Shown: positions 57,490-64,000 of the stretch, one piece after another | Numbering within the stretch: the stretch's first letter is position 1 | How the letters are laid out: every line of letters begins with the position of its first letter | DNA from: Yarrowia lipolytica | Lineage: Eukaryota; Ascomycota; Dipodascomycetes; Dipodascales | Length of the DNA: 64,000 nt | Reading direction: 5' to 3' | Assembly: GCF_001761485.1 (NCBI RefSeq) | Contig: NC_090775.1 | Span: forward strand, 186,001 to 250,000 | Program-made: the position numbers and the translations under genes | Notes under the pieces: model-generated | Seen by the model: the letters and a program-made list of their open reading frames with translations, nothing else | The model's database searches: none | Told to the model about the DNA's origin: nothing

Positions 57490-60423
57490 ATGAACGAACT
57501 GCAGTTTGTTGTTGAAACCGGAGACGTCCAGAGTTCCAGACCCGCCAGCAAAAAGCCCAAGCGAACACGACGGGCTTGTCTCCCCTGCCAAGGCAGAAAA
57601 GTGAGTGCAAACCGACTCTCGGCTGATACTCCGACGATAATATCTGCCACAGACATGTCCACACACCAGCTAACACAGATCCGATGCAATGGCGGCCTTC
57701 CATGCGAAACATGTATCGGTCGCAAAGTGCGATGCGAATACAAGGACGAAGACACCAAGAAGGGCACCGATAAGAGCCCCAGCCCCGCCAAAAATGAAGT
57801 CTTTGAAAACCGACGCCTAGCACAGGCGCAGTCCCCACACGTCCCACATACACAGAGCCCACTACAGAGCCATGTTCAGGTGGCGCAGAAGCCGGCAGGG
57901 AAGTCACCACACCAGCCAGCACACATGTCACCCCATCTATCGCCACAGGCTGTGCACATGTCACCCCAGGCTTCTCACATGTCGCCACATACTCAGCCAG
58001 TACATGTACAGCAGCACACTCAACCACCACAGTCACAACCCCATACACAACAGACGAAACCACAAGTCGGCCAGACCCAGCCCCAGTCACAACCCCCAGC
58101 TATCACATCACCTCTGTCGATAGCTACCTCCAGCTCACGTGGCTCTACCCGACAGCCGTACTTTCGATGGCTCGGAGCTACTGCCATTGCTCCGCCCAGA
58201 AAGGGCAAGTTCAGACTCATTGCGGTGAACCTGGCTTCGTCGGCCTACTCGACCGTCGTGATGAAACAGACAGCCGAGGGCTCGGCCATGGAGTTCCAGG
58301 CGCCCATAACCTCAGCAGGGTCAGCTAACTCGGTTAATTCTAACGGCTCGTACTTCCCGACTGCCATAGAGACCCCCGAAACACAGCTGCCCAGCATTGG
58401 GCCCTACTCGATTCCTACAAAGTACATTGACGTCTTCTACTCCCACGTGTCGTCCATTCTTCCGTACTTGCCCCGGAAGGTGTTCAATCAGCTTCTTCAA
58501 GCTGGCGAGGTGTCGGAGGCGCTTCTCAACGCCATGGCTGGCTTGGGACTCAAAATGAGCTCCAACTCCAGCCCTACAGAATCCGTTTCCGAGACGGAAA
58601 ATACGGCTATCAAGTACTCCAACCGCGCCAAGGAGCTTGTTATCAGGCGCCTGGCACTCCCCACGGTTGAAACCGTCTACACGCTGCTTCTGATTGCATA
58701 CAACGAGTTTGCCAACGACATGGACTCTGGGCTGTGGATGTGGTCTGGCATGGCCATTCGAATGTGTTTCGATCTGGGTCTGCATAAAGCAGACCTTCCC
58801 AATCTGGATGAAGAACACCGCGAAACAGCCCGGAACGTCTTCTGGTCGGTGGTGTGTCTTGATCGGCTCATCTCTTCAGGTACTGGCCGTACTGTGACGG
58901 TTCCTCTATCGCAGATTGAGCACCATCCTCCCGTAGGCAAGAAGCTGACAACTGGCCAGACAGATCCCTTCCCATATCTCTGCAAGCTGTTGCTCCTCGT
59001 GGGCAAGGTAACCGACCATCTCAACTCCGTGGACCCCTCGCAATTGTCTTCTTCTCGGTCGTTTGCCTCCACCCAACTGGCCTCTTTCCATCAGGACGTT
59101 TCCGACTTTTACACGTCGCTTCCTCCGGATCTATTGTTTGACGTTCACAACTTCCAAGAGTTTGCACGTATCCGACAGAGCCAGGTGTTCCTGTTGCTGC
59201 ACGTGTGGAATCAGGCGCTCATCCTGGCTGTGTATCACCCCACGGTTGTGTATGCTCGATCAGCAGGTACCCTTGGCTCTGTTTCAGTCTCAGGCTCTTC
59301 CAACGTGTCTCTGAACAACTCTAGAGCACCTTCTCCTACTGGTGCTGTAGCTGGAGGTGGAGGTGGAGCTTCTTCTTCGGCAGAAGACGGGCCCAAACCC
59401 GCCAAGAAACGAAAGACTACCGACCCTCCTCTGTCTGGAATCGATATTGGAGCTATCAGTATTTCTGATATGGTTGCGTTTGCTGATCTCATTGACCCTC
59501 TATCGTTTTTGTGCTCTCCTTTTGCGTCTCAGCCTCTGCTGATGGCTGGAGTTTCTTGCCTGACAGTTCTCAGAGCCCTCTCACCCGCCAACACGCCTCC
59601 ACATGCGATTTTCACTGTAAAAAAGTCGTATCACAACACTCGAAACGCCCTTCAACGTCTTCGGAGTAACTGGGCGGGAGTGTCGTGGCTTTGCGAGACT
59701 CTGGACTCACTGGAGCGTGAAGAGGAGGACGTGGATCTTGTTGGATCGTTCACTTTTGAGGCACCAGAGGTCCCCTCGCAAGAAGAGCCTCCTACAGGTT
59801 CCTCAGCTCGAGCCACGGCCACTTCGGCCTCCATTAACCACTCTTCACATGCTTCTAACAAGAGGTGGCTGGTGGACGCTCTGGAAGAGAACTGCCCAGA
59901 GGAAGAGATGCTTGGTCTTGTGATTGCAGGATCTCGAAAGCTATCGCTTCCAATTGAGCGACAGAATGAGTACTACTGGGACGGCAATGGAGGGGTTGCT
60001 ACCGGTACTTCAAACAATGGCCATGACCAGGTTCCGACAGCGGCACATCACAATGCCCCTCGCAACCACCAGCAGCCACGGAACCATCACCACAACAATC
60101 ACTCGACAAACAATGCAAACGGACCCAACAGCCATCCGTATATTTCCCGGCAGCTCTGTGAGTCTCCTGAGCCCTATTTTGAGGAAGGGTACTCCCAGTT
60201 CTACGGTCAGCAGGCCCAACAAAACCACCATATCATGCAACAGGGTCATAACAATGCTGACAAGCCTTCCGCAGGCTCCTCTGGTGGTAACAATACAAGC
60301 AACGAATCGACTAACGCTCCCAACCGGACAAATTCTCGAGAGATTCCAGATCCTCTGGACGGAGATGACTTTAAGAGTCTTCTAGTTGGAAACATGACTC
60401 TTGACGAGTTTCTCAAAATGTGA
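57490..60423 (+). CDS. EUF1: Zn2Cys6 transcription activator of erythritol use, two exons
   Basis: Activates the erythritol catabolic genes that follow it. Exon 1 is 57490-57600, the intron 57601-57678 (78 nt, GTGAGT...CTAACACAG), exon 2 57679-60423; the product is 951 aa. Splicing restores a perfect zinc cluster at residues 30-56: C-x2-C-x6-C-x5-C-x2-C-x6-C, with a basic patch (KKPKRTRR) ahead of it. Without splicing 26 residues split the third Cys from the first two, but the frame stays open. A Pro/Gln/His-rich linker follows (about 95-200), then the fungal transcription-factor middle domain at about 286-445 (YIDVFYSHVSSILPYLPRK ... GLWMWSGMAIRMCFDLGLH). A nuclear-type KPAKKRK and an Asn/His/Gln-rich acidic C-terminus follow. 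Identity rests on the neighbours EYI1 and EYK1. The ATG at 57490 is the first in frame. Confidence 0.9.
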   Translation: MNELQFVVETGDVQSSRPASKKPKRTRRACLPCQGRKVSANRLSADTPTIISATDMSTHQLTQIRCNGGLPCETCIGRKVRCEYKDEDTKKGTDKSPSPAKNEVFENRRLAQAQSPHVPHTQSPLQSHVQVAQKPAGKSPHQPAHMSPHLSPQAVHMSPQASHMSPHTQPVHVQQHTQPPQSQPHTQQTKPQVGQTQPQSQPPAITSPLSIATSSSRGSTRQPYFRWLGATAIAPPRKGKFRLIAVNLASSAYSTVVMKQTAEGSAMEFQAPITSAGSANSVNSNGSYFPTAIETPETQLPSIGPYSIPTKYIDVFYSHVSSILPYLPRKVFNQLLQAGEVSEALLNAMAGLGLKMSSNSSPTESVSETENTAIKYSNRAKELVIRRLALPTVETVYTLLLIAYNEFANDMDSGLWMWSGMAIRMCFDLGLHKADLPNLDEEHRETARNVFWSVVCLDRLISSGTGRTVTVPLSQIEHHPPVGKKLTTGQTDPFPYLCKLLLLVGKVTDHLNSVDPSQLSSSRSFASTQLASFHQDVSDFYTSLPPDLLFDVHNFQEFARIRQSQVFLLLHVWNQALILAVYHPTVVYARSAGTLGSVSVSGSSNVSLNNSRAPSPTGAVAGGGGGASSSAEDGPKPAKKRKTTDPPLSGIDIGAISISDMVAFADLIDPLSFLCSPFASQPLLMAGVSCLTVLRALSPANTPPHAIFTVKKSYHNTRNALQRLRSNWAGVSWLCETLDSLEREEEDVDLVGSFTFEAPEVPSQEEPPTGSSARATATSASINHSSHASNKRWLVDALEENCPEEEMLGLVIAGSRKLSLPIERQNEYYWDGNGGVATGTSNNGHDQVPTAAHHNAPRNHQQPRNHHHNNHSTNNANGPNSHPYISRQLCESPEPYFEEGYSQFYGQQAQQNHHIMQQGHNNADKPSAGSSGGNNTSNESTNAPNRTNSREIPDPLDGDDFKSLLVGNMTLDEFLKM
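57601..57678 (+). other. In-frame intron inside the EUF1 zinc cluster
   Basis: Donor GTGAGT, branch/acceptor CTAACACAG, 78 nt, phase 0, no stop codon inside. Removal joins GRK to IRC and completes the Zn2Cys6 motif. Retention would give a full-length protein with a broken DNA-binding domain. Confidence 0.85.
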
Positions 60424-61289
60424 CGAGTAACGACATAACGATTTCTTTAATAGTAATGATATTTATATGTATAGTAGCAACGCGATTGTGTGGTGCCAGT
60501 ACGAATACAGCACTGGGAGTGTGTTCGGCTTTAATCTCTGTTGAGACTGGCATTGCAATATGTTGAGAAGAACCCTTGTATGGCTCTGGCTTCTTGCTTC
60601 TGGCTTCTGACTTCTGGCTTCTGACTTCTGACGACTGTGAGACAAACGTGAATCGTACCTTGTCGACACTGAGACATGCTTGTCAAAAAACAAACATAAG
60701 CCTCCGGCTGGGTTATCAGTCAATGGTCTGAGTTTGGCAGTTGTAACCTACAAGTCCGTCAGATAATCAGGTATTAATCCGTGGGTTTGGTGGGGTTGGT
60801 GGTTTGGCAGTAGCTCGGCCTCTAAGTAGCTCTCGTCGGCGACTATTGCAACTGTAACTGGGCGCTGTGGGAGTAATTTTGTTTTAGAACACAGGATTAT
60901 AATCCTCCGGTGAAGGATAATGACTTGGTTTTATTGGTTTCCATGTTACAGTAAGTCATTAATGGCGGGGTTTGGTGTGGTGCTGCGTCTTCTCCACTTA
61001 GTGTGAGACATACAGAGACCGGCATAACCGCCTACCCTTGTAGCACACACCTCATATGGTCAGATGACCTAGGCAGAGAATGTGCCAAGAGAAGAAGTAT
61101 GACAAGGGCTTCAGCTTGTCTTGTAACCTCAGAGTCTTTGTTAGCAACTTGAGTCTCTTCCGTAGAAGTAGATGTTTTGGTAGATTTGAGGTTTCAGGAT
61201 GATGTAGGCAGAGCCGAACAGTAATCAGTATAGCTGGTCTAACAACCCCATATGACGTCATAAATCATTACTATATACTGTATATGTCA
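60424..61289. other. Convergent spacer EUF1/EYI1
   Basis: 3' regions of both genes. A tandem repeat of CTTCTGGCTTCTGA units lies at 60585-60632. No supportable ORF. Confidence 0.5.
60585..60632. repeat. CTTCTGG/CTTCTGA tandem repeat
   Basis: About six 7-bp half-units, alternating CTTCTGG and CTTCTGA, in the EUF1 3' flank. Confidence 0.7.
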
Positions 61290-62129
61290 TTATCTCTTGC
61301 TGGCTACAGCTCCAACCTCCTCGACCACCTTCTTGACGTTGTCGGGGTTGTGTCCGAATCGGCCGAGGAACAGGCCGTCCACTACTCCGTTGAGAGACTC
61401 AACCAGTCCGGGGCCAGCAGAACCACCGTAGACGATTCGCACGTCGTTGTTGTTGGTCTCTTTCTCGGCGTCAATCTTCTTTCTCAGATACGAGACAACT
61501 CCAATGATATGATCCGACTCAGCGGGCTTGGGAGCTCCAATGGCCCACACAGGCTCGTAAGCAAAGACCAGCTGGCCGGTGCAGTTATCCAGAACAGGTT
61601 TGATCTGCTCCCAGACCTCGTCTCCGCAGGCTTCGATGTCTCCCTTGTTGATTTCGCCAATGCAGATCCAGGGAATGATGCTGTTTCGGGAGCAGGCGGC
61701 GGACTTGTTGATGACCCACTCGTTGGTTTCTCCAAACTGCTTTCGTCGCTCAGCGTGGCCAATTTCCACGTAACGCACACCCAATTGGGCCAAATGCTTG
61801 GGCGACACTTCTCCGGTGAAGGCTCCCTCGTCGGCCTGCCAGCAGTCCTGGGCTCCGACGTTGAACAGAGGCTCGTCCAGACGGTTCTTGAGCCGAGTGC
61901 ATTCCCGGATCGACAGGAAGTCAGGCATGACCACAAGCTCGACGTGGTTGAGGGCGGCAGTGGCCACGGTGCTGGATGAGTCCTGGACGGGTCCAGTGAT
62001 TCCGTGCTTCTCAAGCTCAGCGTCGGGCTGTTCAATTCCAGCCAAGGCAGAGACAAACTGCAGCGTCTTGGCCGGATCAAAGTACATTTTGAGCGAGATG
62101 GCCACCACGGGCTGTCGTGTGTTTGACAT
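61290..62129 (-). CDS. EYI1: Triosephosphate-isomerase-fold L-erythrulose-1-phosphate isomerase
   Basis: Second isomerising step of erythritol breakdown, converting L-erythrulose-1-phosphate towards erythrose-4-phosphate. 279 aa, TIM barrel. Catalytic residues match TIM: Lys in ISLKMYF, His in EIGHAERR, Glu in FAYEPVWAIG, and the phosphate loop YGGSAGPG. Two points separate it from glycolytic TIM. The active-site Asn of NWKMN is Ser here (SLKMY). The loop after AYEPVWAIG reads APKPAESDHI, where TIM has GTGK; bacterial EryH-type isomerases have a similar EPA..D stretch as I recall. The gene lies beside EUF1 (convergent) and EYK1 (same strand, 1 kb upstream), which supports the call. A plain TIM paralogue is the alternative. 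Confidence 0.9.
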   Translation of the reverse strand: MSNTRQPVVAISLKMYFDPAKTLQFVSALAGIEQPDAELEKHGITGPVQDSSSTVATAALNHVELVVMPDFLSIRECTRLKNRLDEPLFNVGAQDCWQADEGAFTGEVSPKHLAQLGVRYVEIGHAERRKQFGETNEWVINKSAACSRNSIIPWICIGEINKGDIEACGDEVWEQIKPVLDNCTGQLVFAYEPVWAIGAPKPAESDHIIGVVSYLRKKIDAEKETNNNDVRIVYGGSAGPGLVESLNGVVDGLFLGRFGHNPDNVKKVVEEVGAVASKR

Positions 62130-63116
62130 TTTGTTTTGTGTGAGTGTTTAGGTGCCTGAAGACGGTGTGAGTGTGGGTGTGTGTGTATGTAGAAATGTTG
62201 GTGGCATTGTTCATTATGTGCTTGTTCCGCTGTACCAACATGCAGCCTTATGCAGTTTCATGCATGGTGCAGTAGAGTTCAGGGCCCCCCACAGTCCACG
62301 AGTTAGACAGCGGATGTCCCAATCGGGAAGCCGCATGGGGTGGTTTCATAGACCAGTGTGGAAATCCAACCACGGGGCGAACAAGGGAGCGTAGAGATAG
62401 ACTGGAGCGTCACGGGAGCAGCTAAATGTGCGGGGGTAGCTTTGTGCCTTCTGGGACCGTATTTCACTACATCCCGAGGCCCATATTTGATCACACGGAT
62501 CATAGTGAGTAATACAGAATGGATTAATCCGGCTGGTGAGTTTCAGGAGCAATGGGCGGCAGAATAGAAACGGATAACAAGGCAATCTAGTACAAAGAAC
62601 TTGGCATCATTCTAAGATATCCCCGCGGACCACTTGTAAGTACGTACTTGTGTAGCATTAGGTCTATTGACTGCCTTGTCGTGTGTAGACCTTTTGGAGC
62701 TCGCTGCTTGTCTTTTTCGAACTCAATCGATGAGTGGCGGGGTAACTGTTGATTCTGGGGAGAAAGGAAACGCAAAAGGAGGAAGACGAACGAAGAGGAA
62801 AACCGAAGCGAGAGGTCCGATTTGGGTCTGATCTGACCTTGCTTTGAGGACAGACTTGTGGAATGTTGAGGAAACGGGCTGGTGATAAGATTGCTCCGTT
62901 TGTAAGTACAGTAATATTGGGAATTAGTTTAGTTGATACATGTACGAGTATTGTACCAGAACACCAAGTATTGTAGCACCTGGGTCAACATTTACTCAAT
63001 GTAATAACAAAATTCCAAGTACAGTAAATTTATATTCCATCATAAATATCATTAAAAATTATATGCCATTTACAAGTGCTCGTACAAGTACTCATATTCC
63101 TTCGCTTCTCCTCCCT
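62130..63116. other. EYI1 promoter region and EYK1 3' flank
   Basis: About 990 bp between two minus-strand genes, so it must hold the EYI1 promoter and probably EUF1 sites. GTACAAGTAC occurs at 63082-63091. A TG-rich tract lies at about 62164-62187, next to the EYI1 ATG. No ORF is supportable. Confidence 0.5.
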
Positions 63117-64000
63117 CTACTTGTGGTTGGCAAAACCATCAACCAGCTCGTAGACAGCCCAAGCTCCAGGGTCGGGAGGAAGCTCACCGTCCTTCTCCCC
63201 AACATAGACTGCTCGTCCAAGACGAGGCTTGATCTTCTTGGTGCCCTCGGCAGCCTGCTTGGCCTTGAGAGCGGCCTCCTTGATATCCTTGGTGGACACC
63301 AGAGACTGCACGTAGGGGATCAACACGTCCATGACAGTTCGGTCACCAGGTCGAGCAGGAGTGTGGTTCATGAGACTTTCCAGACCGGTGTTAGCAGCGT
63401 TGACGAGCTTATCAGTCACATTGACATCAGTCTTATGGGACAGAGGGTCCAGCAGAAGAGCGTTAAGGAAAGAGGCAAAAAAAATGCCGAAGATAGCTCC
63501 CAGGGTGCCTCCCATATCCTCCTCGGTGATGTGAACGACAGCCCGCACAATGGGGATGATCTCGAGAGCCTTTGGGTCGCTCTTGTTCTTGTTGAGGTAC
63601 TCGAGAAGAGCTCGGCAGCCATGTTCAATGGTGTGTCCACAGTCTCCGTCTCCCATTTCGGTATCCCATGCAGTAAGCTGAGGCTCGGCCTTGATAATGT
63701 TCTGGGAGGCCTGAGTGAGAGCAGCAACCACGGTCTGTTCAGGAATGTCCAGTGTGGGAGCCTTAATGTTGGAGGTCTCGTCGTCGAAGATCTTGTCCTC
63801 GTTGATAAAGGGCTTGACCGAGGTAGGAGGGGCCACATTGACCCAGGCAGGGGCGTCGGACACAGCGTCCAGGTACTTGAGCACGTTCTTGCTGTGGGAG
63901 CCGTTAGACAGGTTCACCAGGGTGATAGAGAAGCCGGGAGCGTTGAGAGAGCTCATGAAGGTGCCGCACAGAACTCGCACAGACTTGATCTTGTGGGTCT
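63117..64000 (-). CDS. EYK1: L-erythrulose kinase of the DhaK/DhaL type, 3' part only
   Basis: Phosphorylates L-erythrulose with ATP; family members also act on dihydroxyacetone. The window holds the C-terminal 294 codons or so; the frame is open through position 64000 with no start in it. Visible are the end of the DhaK domain (VRVLCGTFMSSLNAPGFSI), a linker, and the DhaL/DAK2 domain, with the ATP-Mg site TEMGDGDCGHTIEHG and a helical barrel (GGTLGAIFGIFFASFLNALL; PARPGDRTVMDVL). The last bases end VDGFANHK, without a typical peroxisomal SKL. The position beside EYI1 and EUF1 gives the assignment; sequence alone says dihydroxyacetone-kinase family. Confidence 0.9.
   Translation of the reverse strand, partial: THKIKSVRVLCGTFMSSLNAPGFSITLVNLSNGSHSKNVLKYLDAVSDAPAWVNVAPPTSVKPFINEDKIFDDETSNIKAPTLDIPEQTVVAALTQASQNIIKAEPQLTAWDTEMGDGDCGHTIEHGCRALLEYLNKNKSDPKALEIIPIVRAVVHITEEDMGGTLGAIFGIFFASFLNALLLDPLSHKTDVNVTDKLVNAANTGLESLMNHTPARPGDRTVMDVLIPYVQSLVSTKDIKEAALKAKQAAEGTKKIKPRLGRAVYVGEKDGELPPDPGAWAVYELVDGFANHK

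Overview
The window reads as nuclear DNA of an ascomycete yeast, and the gene content identifies it as Yarrowia lipolytica. The right end carries the erythritol-utilisation cluster: a Zn2Cys6 activator matching EUF1, a TIM-barrel isomerase matching EYI1 and a DhaK/DhaL-type kinase matching EYK1. A CYP52 alkane P450 lies in the middle, consistent with ALK2. From memory, not looked up, these sit together near the start of chromosome F. The RNA and splicing features agree: a lone dispersed 5S gene, tRNA-Gln(CUG) and tRNA-Leu(CAA) both with introns, donors reading GTGAGT, and CTAAC branch sites only a few bases before the acceptor CAG. Genes are mostly intronless, GC-richer than their surroundings, and separated by long AT-rich spacers, about half the window being non-coding.

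Left third (1-24 kb): SEY1 (ER-fusion GTPase), a 5S rRNA gene, a probable mitochondrial helical-repeat protein, a 76-aa orphan zinc-finger protein resembling the MYST acetyltransferase finger, an aquaporin, RAD16 (nucleotide excision repair) and a LysP/Can1-like amino acid permease.

Middle (23-46 kb): poly(A)-tailed retroposon 3' ends, tRNA-Gln, ALK2, tRNA-Leu, a ferric reductase, a YeeE/YedE sulfur-compound transporter, a 5S pseudogene, a YPR011c-like (APS/PAPS) mitochondrial carrier, an acidic protein of unknown function, a two-exon B12D/NDUFA4-like mitochondrial protein that converges on a two-exon RRM protein, and a thioredoxin with two possible starts.

Right third (46-64 kb): a 1583-aa GPI-anchored wall protein with five copies of a domain of about 170 residues that I do not recognise, an OTUD3-like deubiquitinase, then EUF1, EYI1 and the 3' part of EYK1, which runs off the window. 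EYK1 phosphorylates L-erythrulose, EYI1 isomerises the product, and EUF1 activates the pathway. The best leads are the in-frame intron that splits the EUF1 zinc cluster, the MYST-like finger microprotein, the RRM gene's short last exon, the two-start thioredoxin, and the repeat domain of the wall protein.
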